From NCBI RefSeq assembly GCF_027943255.1, contig NC_072893.1, positions 94,185,784 through 94,249,783 of the forward strand: a DNA stretch of 64,000 bases, given 5' to 3'. Positions 10,860-23,895 of the stretch are shown here, in pieces; the stretch's first letter is position 1; each line of letters opens with the position of its first letter. Under the pieces are notes generated by a model. That model was not told the origin of the DNA and made no database searches. It saw nothing but the letters and a program-made list of their open reading frames with translations. This DNA is from Anastrepha obliqua. Its lineage: Eukaryota > Arthropoda > Insecta > Diptera > Tephritidae. Both the position numbers and the translations under genes were made by a program.

Positions 10860-12232
10860 TAATTGGCTACTCTCAACATTTTTGCAAGCCCTCTTTTAAG
10901 TTTGCTCATATATCTTGCCCCAAATAACACATACAAGGAAAGCTACGTATAACCACCACGTATGAATGCGTTTACCTTGTGCCAGGTCTTGTCATTCTTG
11001 TGGCATTAGGTTATGGCGTTGGCGCAGACATAAATTACGGAAATGTTGACATAATGAACAGCATAGAGGAAATAATAGTAAAGCACACACGCACACATTC
11101 GAGTTCGCCAAAATTTGTAGCTAATGAAAAACACGCAAACCAAAGCCCGCACTCGCAAGCGGCCGCTAAAGGGAACATTCAGGGGAAATCAACCACAAAA
11201 AAGCGAATGGTGCTCGCTGCGCATTGCTTGGGCTAACACAATTTGACCATACATAGAAATGCGTGCATGGGTATCACAAAATAAACGCATCGGCGTTGTC
11301 CACCGTCAAGGTGCATTGCATGGCTCAGTTGACATTGTCGGCTACGAATTATTTACTTAATTACCAGCAAATGGATTTAATGAGCCAAATGAAATGGAAT
11401 TCGTGATTTTATTCAATCCTATTTATTTACATGAACCTATGAACTGGCAGGCAGAAATATGTGTGCAAGTTGTTATGTGAATGTGGATAAAGCCATACAT
11501 ACTTAGATACATATAAGTTTGCCAGTTTGTGTGGAGAAAACACTCTAAAAAATTATATATCGGGTTGTTCAAATATTTTAAAGTGTCAACAAATGGTGCA
11601 GACACAATTAATCGAATCGTAAACTAAAAAAATGTCTTTTTTTAAGGGATAAAATATCTTTGACTTGAAAGCTGAATTAAACGATTCAAGTGGTTGAAAC
11701 ATCCAAAAATATCTGCATAGAGCCATTTACAGTTATAGAACATGAATCTGCGCTTTGTAGGTAGTAAACCCCTGATAAAAAAGTTAGTGTTACTAGGCTT
11801 TTTACAAGTCAAGGAGCTTCTTTAGGTGCAATTACTATTTTTGGATGAAAAAGTCCAAAAGACTACAAATTACACCCTAACTGTGCAAACAAATAGTATA
11901 GAAAAGTAAATCACTGCAAATGAAGATGTCTTTAACATAGAGTAATTTCTTGTCAGCCGGTGAAAATATTTTGGATATACTTATAGTCTTCAATGAGTTC
12001 GAAAAATGTAACGAGTAATAAATAAACTGACAAAATTTCGAAAACAAATTTAATAGTTTTGAGACAATGCTGCAAATTGTGTTATAGAATTTTTTAAGTC
12101 AGATATCTTCGGATTTCTTACCATAATTTTTTTAGCCGTACATTTCAGGGTAAAATATACTTTTCAAAAGAATTGTTTGCAGAAAAATATTATTCATATA
12201 CTTATACGAGTATATACTCAGTAGGTACTCAC
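10860..12232. other. No gene seen
   Basis: A frame of 85 codons at 10979-11236 shows no domain, and I do not treat it as a gene. The rest is AT-rich and unassigned. Confidence 0.45.
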
Positions 12233-12341
12233 TGAAAGCCTCATAGTTGGATTTCATTACTTCTCGAGCTATACGTACAGCGAACCAGTGTAAAATACCA
12301 TATACCTGCTTACTAATGCTTTGTAGACGATCGTAATTCAT
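12233..12341 (-). other. Possible first coding exon, unrecognised
   Basis: An ATG at 12341 opens MNYDRLQSISKQVYGILHW and stays open for 36 codons. It then meets a strong splice donor, A|GTGAGTAC, at 12232. The frame also continues to 12132, past the donor. I do not recognise the protein, and no partner exon was found. It sits 20 bp from a mariner relic, so it could be chance. Confidence 0.18.
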
Positions 12342-12360
12342 ACAAAATTTGTTGTTTATA

Positions 12361-12770
12361 TTGGGTGTTTTTAAAGAACTTGAGAATTTAAAATGATAAT
12401 ACGAAACAGCAATATTATTGGTATGCAGTTTTTTATTATAATTTGGTAAATCATTTCATGGCATTTATTTTTTGAATACGGCGATGTATATTTCCGCCTT
12501 GGCTACGAGTAACAAGCCCATTCGATCGGTTCAATATTTTACTACCTACTTTTTCCCATTAATCTGGCAATAAATATGGCCATATCGCGTCAGTTGGCGT
12601 TTTGTTGGAACCAAATGTCGGCAATGTTTAGCGGATTAACTTTTGGAAACAAAAGTTCAGCCTGCATGACTCGATAGCGCTCGCCATTCACCGCAACAGT
12701 AGCCCCGCCCTCACTTTTAAAGAAATAAGGACTACTTATGCCGTCAGTGCTCTATGAACTTCGTGAGCAT
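12361..12770 (-). pseudogene. Mariner relic, D,D41D type
   Basis: The left end begins GGGTGTTTTTAAAGAACTTG, like the terminal repeats of the 6.9 kb mariner. Minus-strand text reads YFFKSEGGATVAVNGERYRVM (12660-12725) and DIWFQQN (near 12610), and near the left end NIHRRIQKINAMK, a typical C-terminus for this group. The catalytic Asp after QQ is lost and several frames are mixed. It is an old fragment without a right terminus. Confidence 0.72.
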
Positions 12771-13552
12771 ATTTATTTTCTTTAAGTCAATTTCCATACT
12801 CTGGAAGCATTTTTCTGGTGTTAAATGATTTATGGTGACTTGCCAAACCGAAGACAAATGTCCCTGCAGTTTGTAAATTTGAGGTTCTTGGAATTAAAAG
12901 TTAATTTTGATATTTCGTGCTCACATCGAGTTTCGAACCTGAACATTAGTCACACACAAACTCATTCAGCTGCTTGGGTTAAATTATTGCAATACCGAGA
13001 ATACATCTAACCCCTCTGTTGCGAAAGGTTACTTTGGCAACCCATTTCGCATTTTCTCACTTCTCTGTTTTTCTCATTCGCCAATCAACAGCTGTCAAAG
13101 AGAAGCAAGCTTTCTTTTCGATTCGACGCATGGACGCGCGTATAAACGATTGTAAGGAACATGTAACATAAAATATTTTCACATATCAATTGTAAACTTA
13201 TTAATAAATAAAATAAAGTTTTCAGCCTTTCCAAACAGTAAATAAACGATTCCTTATTTACTGCACCAGAGCTAGATAAAAGGGAATTCAGCCGCGTCAA
13301 ACTGCCGTCGTCAACACCCTCTCAAATGACAAATATAGAGAACTATTCTTCTGTTATATGTCGACCAGCTAGAAGGAGCTAAGGTCAAGATGTTTCGAAA
13401 ATGTTTGCTGTTTCAAATTCATGATAGATGTCACTGAGCGACACTTGGTAATAACACACACTATGATTACTGCTTAATCTGAAGTACTATTTTCATGTCA
13501 TTGCAGGGAGTTTTACTTCTCCTTCTCACTGTGTATTAACGTATGTAGATAT
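12771..13552. other. No gene seen
   Basis: Contains two AATAAA-rich stretches (13200-13250) and a TG...CA bounded block that could suggest a solo LTR. No flanking duplication was found, so nothing is called. Confidence 0.4.
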
Positions 13553-14013
13553 TAGGGCGGGTCGATTTAAAAATCGCTCATTGCTCTGTGAAAATCGTAT
13601 TCTAGGGATCAAAATAAGAAACTTTGCCGAAGGAACCATACCTCTAAAACGAATTCTGATGTCCCCCAATTTGGGTCGAACGAAAAATCCCACTTTGACC
13701 CATTTAGAGTGCTCCAATCGAGTCCAAATGTATGACCGACCCCCACTAACTTTGGACGGCCGATCCACCCATGCCAGTGGCACACCCCCTGGAACTCCCC
13801 TGGGGGGTCCCCCATACAATCATTTCAAAATATCACCATTTTTGGCCTTTACATGAGAAAAGAAACTGAAAAGTTCGACCCAAATTGGGGGGCATCAGAA
13901 TTCGTTTTAGAGGTATGGTTCTTTCGGCAAAGTTTCTTATTTTAATCCCTAGAATATGATTTTCACAGAGCAATGGGCGATTTTTTTGCCTCCCCACAAA
14001 TCGACCCGGCCTA
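13553..14013. mobile_element. MITE with about 130 bp terminal inverted repeats
   Basis: The left arm (13553-13685) and right arm (about 13878-14013, inverted) are nearly identical. They run from TAGG(G/C)CGGGTCGATTT through TGCTCTGTGAAAATCGTATT to CCCCCAATTTGGGTCGAAC. A unique centre of about 190 bp lies between them, and a TA-containing flank is present at both ends. No coding capacity beyond chance frames in the arms. A second, shortened copy is at 32472-32640, which confirms that it is a dispersed repeat. The superfamily is not assigned. Confidence 0.85.
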
Positions 14014-17000
14014 GTAGATATGCTTTGCTTTTCTGTGCACGTCACACCAATGGTATGCCCCAGAAATATTCGAGTCCTTACAATTGAATATTGTTGGAAG
14101 CAAATTTAAATATTTCTTTACATTTTATTTTACCCACTAGAATAGTCGCCAATCCATTGTCGAAATTGAAAGAGATGTTGTGGAATTGTGGTGACTCCAT
14201 TTAAAGCGAACTACATGTCGAAGAGGAAATATGTTAATTGTTTGAAATGATTAAACCAAAGCTTTGGAGAAAGTACTTGTACATTGCGAGCCAAACCATT
14301 TGAAAATAGTTGTTGTGCATATAACAAACCGGTTCAAATAAAAATCAGCCACCAGTAGTAATCGGAAAATCCTCTACGTCTCAAACTTAAAAGCATTCTT
14401 GCAAAGTTTAAAATGTGGCAGCAATAAAGAAGGAGAGCAGAATCTGGCAAAAGTCTGCAAACGACTAAAAAAATCCGAAAAAAAAAGAAATAAGAGGAGG
14501 AGTTTTGGTTGGGTGGGTGAATCGGACTTGTATAGTCTCGACCGCAGGGGTATAGGAAAACAAAACCACTTGTGCGAATGTGTGGAAAAGTCATAGAACT
14601 ACTCGAAATGCCGGCATATGCTATTTCCCTGCTGTATCGCCAGTTTGGCAGTGTCATTATTGCGCAACAAAACCGGCGCCTGTTGAAGCAAAGCCATCCG
14701 GAATGCATAGTCGCTCATTAGAAGCGCGCACAAACCACTGCCAGGGGTAGCTGGTGCCGAGCTAAATGGGGATATCAGCCTCTATGGTGGGAAGTAAAAG
14801 TAGACGAAAGGCAAAACGAGAATTCAGAGAAATAAAACTGTGGCAAACCAGTAGAATTTCATTGCAGACAAGGGAGTGGGAGCAGCTGGCCAGCTATACT
14901 ATACAACGAAGCCAACATTAAATGAAACTGGCGTAGCAAAAAAGTGTAGTGAAGTCGTTGGCGACAGTGCATGGCGATAGCAACCAACGACAAGCGACGC
15001 CAACATTTCCAAAACATTGACAAACAATATTGCCAGTTTTAGATGGTAGTATTGTGTTGATGTTGATGTTGCTGCGATGTACTACCCGTAAGTATTATCT
15101 GCGTGCCTCGCCATATACTCGTATGCTCTGCACAATTCTTGCTTCTGCAATAATTGCTAATGCCTTCCTGTTAGTGTTGCTATTGTTTTTATCCATTCTG
15201 GCGGTATTTTGCAAATGTCTAACTATGGCAAATTGGGTTGATAACAAGCCAGCAATGACAGTGACAACGACAATGTGCAACGAAAATCAACAACCAACAT
15301 GGGGGAATGTACAAAGTATGGTGAGCCACTAAACGAGCAGCAACTATAACAAAGTATCTACGATAAAGAGTTGGAGTGCATGCGACAAAAAATAAAGAAA
15401 AAACAATAGGCGCATTGCGAAAACTTGGAATGCAATCGAGCAATGACAAAACTTTGGCTCAGCTAAGCATGCGTGCACTCGCAAAGGGAGGGGGCAATGC
15501 AGCAAAAGAAATGCAACTGCATGCAATTTGGCGCATTGAAGATAACAAAGCGGAAATGGAAGTTGTGCGTTGCAATGATGGTTGATTGCGGGAATATACG
15601 GATATATGCATATATACGTACACACATACATACACAGTACATGGTTATACACTTATTAGTACAAGATTAATGTGAGCCATTTTGTTCGTGAGCTCCACAA
15701 ACTGTCGGGAACTAATTTTGTCAGTATTCTTTTGCAATCCCACAAAGTTCTTTCTATTATCGGCAAAGACATTTTCTGTCGTATCGGCCTAAATGAGGTA
15801 AGTGTAGAGATTATTTGACAGTTCAACTGTGATTCGAAGTCAAAATATAGGGCAGAAGAGCCAATTGTTCAAGAGAAGAGTAAGTTAGCATTCAATAATC
15901 GGCAACTTAAAAAGAGTGAAGTTATAAAACATAACGGTTTTAGAAAAGAATTGAAAATAATATGTTAATATTTTTTGGAGCCACTTGGCCTGACCACCAG
16001 AGGCATAGGTTGAGTGGACGCTTTTCAGAGATTTCCGTTAAAATAACCGTTGTATAGATTGGCAGCCGATATGCTTCGGGTAGAAATTACGGCATTGGAA
16101 AATTGACATTGATAAAAATTGCGATAAACAGAAGTGCTTAGAAAAATATTTTGGAGAACTCTTTCTGGATATAAATAACTCCTCTGGTTATCCGTACTGC
16201 AACTGCTCAACAAATTCAACAAAACACACTTTCGACATGCCCAACTTTCAATAACATTAGAAGAAAGGTTTTTTCTTTGGTTGCGCCATCGAACATCTGG
16301 AATAGCCCACTACTCAGAATACATCGAACACATTCAACTCCCAAGCCCAATTAATAAAAACCCAATCTAGTCAAGCAGCAAGATCCCAAGATCAAGAAAA
16401 TTGTTTAAATTATTTACTGACATTTTTTTAAGCTATTTTAAATTCAATACAAAATAGAATTAAGCCAAGAGTTGAAAGCCTCATAGGTAGTTTTTCTTAA
16501 CCATTAAAAATTAGGATTAAGTAAAATTGACAAACAATTTAATTTTAAGGGAACTAGCTGTTCAGTTTTTGGTATTTTTTATAAATTTACTTCATTTTAA
16601 TGAATAAAATTTTAGGAAATCAGCTGATTCTATCAATAAAACATTTCTTTAGGAATTGATCTCATTTTCTAAATAATTCTGCGTCATGTCCTCGCGGCTT
16701 TGCTAGTAAGCTGATAAGCACTTTTTAATATTTGGCTTTATTGGATAATTACAAAAAATTATAATATAAAATCTAACACTTGTTTGGCGTTTGCAAGCAG
16801 GATATTATTTGGCTGATTATTTGGTGTTTCTTTGATAGACTGGCTTAGAAATCGCCCCAATATCAGCCGTGCCTATATTTTTCACATACGAGTATAATAA
16901 AGATGTAGGTAGCGAATCAGAGATCATAATCTTTGCTGAATGGCATAAGTAATGGAAGATGTGCGATATATTAATATTACTCCACCTCTTTTACATAATT

Positions 17001-17370
17001 TAGTCTATTCCCTCAATTGACCTTTTTCCGCACAACCGACATAGGGTGCGCTAGGCCACAAAACAGGCAGGAGTTATGTTAAGCATCGAGATTTAAAACT
17101 GTTTAGCTACAGAAAAAATTCGTCAAATTGAAAAGTTACGGACACACCCTCATGAATCATTTATTGGGAGATAATATTATGGTTTTTTGATGGTAAAAAG
17201 AACGTCCAATACATCAAAACTGCTGAAATGAAAGTTAAAGGATCATAAAGAATGATTCATATGATTCAAGAAATATGAAGGCTCCAGCAATTATTGAGAA
17301 ATTAGATTAGAAATCGTTATAAACTGGCTTTAACCGGAAAAATTGAGCAAAATGGGAATAACCACGCATA
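14014..17370. other. No gene supported
   Basis: Several short open frames (for example 15030-15332 and 15344-15652) have no recognisable domain. A stretch near 16240-16330 (AIEHLE/SNIWNSPLL-like) weakly recalls LINE 3' coding ends but is too short to call. Confidence 0.4.
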
Positions 17371-17668
17371 CCTGAACCTCAAGCTGATCCATCACAGGAG
17401 GAGCATATGCATTTAAAGGCGAATACTGACTGTAGGAATAAAGACTTTGAATGTGACCTAGAAACGCCAAGACCATTCAACTAAGATGACTTAAACGAGC
17501 TCATCAGAGATTTGGGTCTATCAAAGTCTGCTTCTAAGCTTTTGGCTTCTAGGCTACAAAGAAGAAACTAAGTAACAAGGGAAACTAAAATTTTTTATTA
17601 CCGCACAAGAGACCAACATCTTTTGAAATATTTTGCTGAAGAAGATGACTTTGTATTTTGTAAAGATA

Positions 17669-18989
17669 CTACTATGGGCAAAAAGTAAGGTGAATTTGGT
17701 TGTAAAATGAAAAATCTTTATTTATTCTTGTAAATCAATTTCATCCCCTTCAAATTAATCCCCTCTCGATGAATTACACCTATGCCAACGATTTTTCCAA
17801 TCCCCGAAACCTGCCAAATAGTCCATTTCCGGTATAGCCATCAGCACCTTCTTTGATTCAGCTTTTATCTCCTCAATCGACTCGAAACGCGTTCCCCGGA
17901 GTGGTTTCTTGAGTTTTGGGAATAGCCAGAAGTCACACGGAGCCAAATCAGGCGAATACGGTGGTTGCGGAACGATATGCGTGGAATTTTTGGCGAAATG
18001 GTCACGAAGAACGAGTGCAGTGTGAGACGGTGCATTATCGTGATGCAAAAACCAAGAGTTGTTGGCCCATAATTCTTACGAATTTAATTAATAATAGACG
18101 AATTGCTTCACGTAAACGACGCATAACGCTCAAATAATATTCCTTATTAACAGTTTGGCCAGGTGGAAGGAATTCGTAGTGCACCACACCACGAAAATTG
18201 AAAAAAACTGTCATCATGACCTTTATTTTTAAACGACTTTGACGTGCTCTTTTCGGTCTGGCCTCACCTTTAGCACGATATTCGCTTGATTGATCGGTTG
18301 TTTCAGGGTCGTAAGCATAAATCCAAGTCTCATCTCTCGTAATGATGCATTTGAGCTTGTCCTGATAGTCTGAAAGCATTGTTTCACACACATCAACGCG
18401 ACGACTTTTTTCCAAGAAATTGAAAGTTTTCGGTACCAAACGAGATTTGACTTTTCGTAGGCCCAAATGGTCTTTCAAAATGGTTTTCACAGATCCTTCT
18501 GATATTCCGATCATATCAGTAAGGTCTTTAACAGTCAACCGACGATTTTTGAGCACTAACTCCTTCACTTTATTGACGTGTTGGTCATCTGTTGACGTCG
18601 ATGGTCGTCCGGAACGCTCCAAGTCACCAACACGTTCTCGACCCTCTTTGAAGTCTTTGTACCACTTATAAACATTTTTCTGCGACATGGTCGAATCACC
18701 AAATGTCTTCTGCATGCTAAACGTTTCCGCAGCCGAAATTTCATTCCATAAACAAAATTTGATGGCACTTCTCTGCTCAATCAAATCAGACATTGTAAAA
18801 GTCGAAAAATGCACTCTTGGTCGTTTGGTAAACGCAAGCGTAAATATATTACTGAGAATGACATTCACATAAAGTTGGCCCAGATGTTATTAACAGTGCT
18901 GCCAACTCATGAAAAAAATAACAAGAGCGAAATTTTAATCCCGCGAAGTTTGACAAATAAATTCACCTTACTTTTTGCCCCCACAGTAG
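17669..18989 (-). mobile_element. Full-length mariner, TA-flanked, inserted in the uncharacterised repeat gene
   Basis: 1,321 bp, the full mariner size. The inner part of the terminal repeat is GGGCAAAAAGTAAGGTGA at both ends; the outermost bases are CTACTATG on the left and CTACTGTGG on the right. TA flanks the element at 17667-17668 and 18990-18991. It is one of the best-preserved elements in the window. Confidence 0.92.
17755..18793 (-). pseudogene. Mariner transposase with a single frameshift
   Basis: I place the start at the Met at 18793 (MSDLIEQRSAIKFCLWNEIS), where family alignments normally begin, not at the upstream Met at 18868. The helix-turn-helix parts are KNVYKWYKDFKEGRERV and LTDMIGISEGSVKTILKDHL. 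Next comes CIITRDETWIYAYDPET, with the first catalytic Asp in RDETW (usually GDETW). Then VVHYEFLPPGQTVNKEYY, HHDNAPSHTA (second Asp) and YSPDLAPCDF (third Asp, D34 spacing). One indel near 18080 separates 18035-18793 from 17755-18048. Together they give about 346 residues, normal length. This is the least damaged DNA-transposon gene here. Confidence 0.93.
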
Positions 18990-19865
18990 TATACCTGTTT
19001 TAATGGCTACAACGGGATTACAAAATTACATTTCTAATGAGTGGCGTTTATTCATAGACTCATCAAAACGGAGTCTATTGGACATTCTACTAAAAAAAAA
19101 GAAGAATATTCATTGCCGTGGTTTTAGATAAAATTAAATATGTGGAACACAACTGTGTCGATTTAAAATTGGTAAACTTCCTTCTTGCCCAACAAAGTAG
19201 TTACACAAAGTAGCCCTGTCTTCTTTGCTTGTGAGACAGTAGAGCTAAAACACAACATTGGATTAAAAAAGATTGGCCTACTCAGGCAGCGCTACTTGCT
19301 GGTCAACAGAACGTGATAAAGCCACCTCTAGTATCAAGAGATAGTATAATTTTATCCCCGTTACACATAAAACTAGGGCATATAAAAATGTCGTTGTAAA
19401 ATATCTTCACAAAAATGGAATTTGTTTTCATTTTCAATCAAAATAGTTTCCAAAACTAAGTGCAGAAAAGATAAAAGCGGGAATTTTTGATGGTCCACAG
19501 ATAAGGTTTTCAATAAAAGATTCAAATTTTACGGTCGTTATGACAGATATCGAGAAAACGAAAGAAAGTTTGTCTGACTTGTTCAAAATGTTTTGGGAAC
19601 TAAAAAGTTCTGATTATTCCCAACACGTCAAAAAATTAATGAGTAACATGAGCATCAAGTTACACTTTGTTCATAATCACCAATATTGGGGATCTAAGTG
19701 AAGAACAAGGATAGCGGTTCCACCAGGACCTTCGTACGATGGAGGAACGCTATCAAGGCTACTGGAACGCACAAATGATGGCTGACTATTGTTGGAGCAT
19801 TCAGAACAGCTCTCTGCCCTCAGCTTCAAAAATAAAATCAGAGAAAAGAAAGTTTTTTTCAACTT

Positions 19866-20206
19866 AAAATCTGAATAAAATATGTTTATCTTTAAATATT
19901 ATAATAGTATTTTTTATAAAAAGACTTGCGTGTCGTATTTTTTTTAACAAGAGCTGATACTGAAATTTTAGTTACAGATTTGAAATCCTCAAAAAAAAAT
20001 GGACTAAGATCATGTGTTATAACCTAATCATCAGACATGCTGTTAGGCAGTGTAATAATTTCGAATGATTTGGAAGTAGTGGGCAGCTTGGAAATTGATA
20101 TGCGAGTAGAGCTACGCACACCATTCTTATTACCACTTTTAATGATTGATAGATTTTGTTACTCTCCACTAATCAATGAAAATTCTAGCTGCAAGTGATT
20201 TATTAA
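19866..20206. other. No gene seen
   Basis: AT-rich flank between the uncharacterised pseudogene and piggyBac-B. Confidence 0.5.
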
Positions 20207-20640
20207 CCCATCTTCTACCGGTAATAGATTCCATGTAGATAATTGAGTGAAATTTTGTATGGTTGGTATTAAAGGACTCCTGATCACCTTTACAAATTTT
20301 CAGACCGATAGGTCTTCCGGATGCACCAGAACAGACTGTTACGAAAACGCAACGCTGGTTGAAACGCTGTGATCTTATTCATAGAAATAATATAACTTAC
20401 GCAGAGTTGTAGTTGGGTATTTTTTTGAATTCTCTTTATTAATATAGTTGTATTTTGTTAAGTTTACAATGTAATAGTTTTACAATATTTAAAAAATACA
20501 TTATTTTTTCTTATTTCCTAAATCTGTATGGTATTCATCAAAACATTTTGGATGTAATCTCAAATTACATTTTTTACATTCATAAACAGTTTGTGAGTGA
20601 CACATATAGTCCAGTCAAAAGAGACGAAAAATATAGCCAA

Positions 20641-22581
20641 CTTCGTAATTTTAGGAGTATGCGAGTTTATGGTTTTATTATGTAAAACCCATCACTGTGA
20701 ACTTAAATTTGAGTTTTCGGGGTCGGGGGTTGTGTCCCGCGGCCGCCATCTTGGAAATAAGGGTGCAACTGGTTTTTTGCGATTATCTCGTGAATTTCGA
20801 AAGTTACGTAAATTTTGTAAAATACTTTTTTGTAGATAATAATATTACCTTATTACCTTTGGATAATAATATTATCTACAACTTTCATTCAAAACGTTTT
20901 ATTGTAAAATTAATAATAAAAAAGTTATAAACAAAATTACGCGAAAAATTAAGGGATGCATTGTTTTAAAGCGTAATAACTTTTTTTTATTGATTTTATG
21001 GAAAATATACATCAGAGCTTTTTTATAGAGCATTCTTTTGTGAACATTTTTGTCTAAAAGTTTTTTCCGCTATCTTTATTTAGTCGTATGATTTTGAGCT
21101 GCTAAGCGGAGCAACCAATACATTAGCGAAGCGCGTACATGATTACACAGGCCGACAAAATTTAACCAACATTCAGACCCAGAAACCAGACTATATATTT
21201 CCAAAGGTTTATGATGCGCTAAATCCAAATCTGGCCTCAGAATTGCTGTATCAGCTCTGGTTTTCGAGATATCCTAACCTAAAAGTGCAAAAAACACCAT
21301 TTTTGCCCATATTTGAGGTTATGTAGCCTTGCAGATGTTTTCTTTCACCAAAATTAAAGGATGGCATCTTTAAATACAATCCTTCTTTTTTCAAATGGCG
21401 TTTTTTTTTGCTCAAATATCATTTTTTTCGCAGAGATATCGCATTTTGAAATTTTCATGTTTCCTACACCTGAAAATCGATTAAGATAACATAGACATGA
21501 TATAGTCGCTTACTAATTTTCTTGGGTTTGAGGGCCTGAAATATATGGATTAATAGCATGTAAATTTGGAGTTTGTGGGAAAGCCTGCTCGCGGTATGAT
21601 AGGGGTGGTTTCTAGGGGTTAGGGCTGTGTGTGACTCGGTACCCAAAGGTTAGATAGTGTAGGGATGTGGTGAGTCAGGACACTTATGGTGTGAGACAAA
21701 ATTTTAAGAAAAATAAGACTCAATTCAAGAAAATTAGTAATCGAATATATCATGTCTGTGTTATCTTAATCGATTTTCAGGTGTAGGAAACATGAAAATT
21801 TCAAAATGCGATATCTCTGCGAAAAAAAATGATATTTGAGCAAACAAAATGCATTTGAAAAAGGAAGGATTGTATTTAAAGATGCCATCCTTTAATTTTG
21901 GTGAAAGAAAACATCTGCAAGGCTACATAACCTCAAATATGGGCAAAAATGGTGTTTTTTGCACTTTTAGGTTAGGATATCTCGAAAACCAGAGCTGATA
22001 CAGCAATTCTGAGGCCAGATTTGGATTTAGCGCATCATAAACCTTTGTAAATATATAGTCTGGTTTCTGGGTCTGAATGTTGGTTAAATTTTGTCGGCCT
22101 GTGTAATCATGTACGCGCTTCGCTAATGTATTGGTTGCTCCGCTTAGCAGCTCAAAATCATACGACTAAATAAAGATAGCGGAAAAAACTTTTAGACAAA
22201 AATGTTCACAAAAGAATGCTCTATAAAAAAGCTCTGATGTATATTTTCCATAAAATCAATAAAAAAAAGTTATTACGCTTTAAAACAATGCATCCCTTAA
22301 TTGTTCGCGTAATTTTGTTTATAACTTTTTTATTATTAATTTTACAATAAAACGTTTTGAATGAAAGTTGTAGATAATATTATTATCTACAAAAAAGTAT
22401 TTTACAAAATTTTCGTAACTTTCGAAATTCACGAGATAATCGCAAAAAACCAGTTGCACCCTTATTTCCAAGATGGCGGCCGCGGGACACAACCCCCGAC
22501 CCCGAAAACTCAAACTTAAGTTCACAGTGATGGGCTTTACATAATAAAACCATAAGCTCGCATACTCCTAAAATTACGAAG
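20641..22581. mobile_element. Fold-back element, arms of about 0.9 kb, inside piggyBac-B
   Basis: The left arm (about 20641-21524) and the inverted right arm (about 21727-22581) are nearly identical, with a unique centre of about 200 bp. They start CTTCGTAATTTTAGGAG and contain a distinctive CCGCGGCCGCCATCTTGG block. The right edge abuts TTAA (22582-22585); the left edge has CCAA. Just outside, TAGTCCAGTCAAAAGAG occurs on both sides in inverted orientation (20607-20623 and 22589-22605). This string belongs to the interrupted gene, so an inverted copy of target sequence lies on the left. The left arm also has about 25 extra bp near 20845. No transposase is visible. Confidence 0.85.
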
Positions 22582-23895
22582 TTAAATCCTCTTTTGACTG
22601 GACTAATAGCACATCTTTTACGTTTGTTGCTTGGCGGTTTCCATACGACATGATCACGAACATTTATGGGAGGTAAATGGACTGGTCTCTCTGCTTCTTC
22701 GATGTCTGATGAATCACTTATTTCATCAGAAACTTCTTCACAATATACTCGTAAAAGTAAAGATTCTGCAATTTCAGTTTTAAAAGAAATTTGAGACATA
22801 TGGCGAGTTCCTTCTGCCTTACAAATCAGGCAATGAATTTTCCATGCGTTAACAGTGGTACTATTGACTGAATTAGTCCATAACGGCCACCACCATTTTT
22901 TTCCACGAATACCAACGCGATAGTAAGCTATGGCATTATCATGTAGGTCTACCCCTCCCATGTTTTGATTGTAGTCATGAATAAGTCCAGGTTGTTCAAC
23001 AGATACTTTTTTCTTCTCGGCTTTGCACCAACGTTGTGAGACAGCTAGTGGGTCGACAGACTTGAAATTAGAAATGCCAACGAGCAACAAATAATTTATT
23101 ATTTATCTCGGAGCAGTAGTCGTATTGGTGTTTTTCAGTTTTTTTCCAGTGCTTAGCAATTTCTCTGCACCTCTAAGACGATTTGATCTCACAGTTCCTG
23201 TTGCTCTGAAACGTTTTTCACTCAACAAACAAAACAAATAGTATGGCAAAAAAATTATCAAAATATATGGCATGGTTGTCTGCATTTCGAATGTTTTCTA
23301 ACAATGATAGAACAACAGAAGCGCCTAAGCCTACATTCTTGTCATAAGGTACACTCGATCCTCCATATAGTGCTACTGCATATAAATAACCGCTGTCTGA
23401 ACAAAGAGCCCAATACTTGAAACCAAATCGAATTGGTTTGTTACGAATAAACATTTTGTATGAATGTCGACCAAAATATGGTATCATTTGATCATCAATT
23501 GACAGAAACGTTTCAAAAACTCCAAACTGCATGTACTTACGATTCAGTGCATCGATAAGTGGACGAACTTTAGCAAATCTGTCTGTGGCATCAATGCCAT
23601 AATTGTCCATTAGACGAAATATTATTTTGATCAACTAGAAGTTATTACGTGATAAAGCTTGCTTTACTGTAGGTATACCAAGTGTTTGCTGTGTACTCCA
23701 ATAATGTTCAACGTGAGGTACATACTTTATGGTAACCACTTAGTATCAAATAACCGATGAAACGATATATCTGTTGTTGGTTAATATCCATTACGATATT
23801 ATTTTGGTGAGCATACATATTTGTATTCACGACCAGCATTTCCATTATTTCTTCGTCGAAGAATTGCAGAAACGATTCAAATGGTGTTTTGCCAC

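Larger units (their letters stand above)
17371..19865 (+). pseudogene. Uncharacterised arthropod repeat protein, copy 1, split by a mariner
   Basis: Plus-strand text upstream of the mariner reads DDLNELIRDLGLSKSASKLL, then FYYRTRDQHLLKYFAEEDD and FVFCKD. Downstream it continues EWRLFIDSSKRSLLDILL (19032 on), PLHIKLGHIKMS (about 19362), EEQG.RFHQDLRTMEERYQG and MMADYCWSI (19697-19800). From memory, this order matches a widespread, functionally unknown arthropod protein that occurs in many copies per genome. There are many stops and frame changes. When the mariner and one TA are removed, ...FCKDIPVLMATTGL reads through in frame. The N-terminal zinc-binding part is not visible here but is present in copy 2 (39087-39724). 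The function is unknown; the multi-copy dispersal suggests a mobile origin (inference). Confidence 0.75.

Noticed and set aside
10979..11236. 85-codon frame
   Set aside because: No domain and no neighbouring exon; composition like non-coding DNA.
13017..13263. TG...CA bounded block with polyadenylation-like signals, possible solo LTR
   Set aside because: No target duplication and no internal LTR-element sequence nearby; boundaries arbitrary.
16230..16400. Weak LINE-like 3' coding end
   Set aside because: Only a few suggestive residues in mixed frames; no conserved motif.
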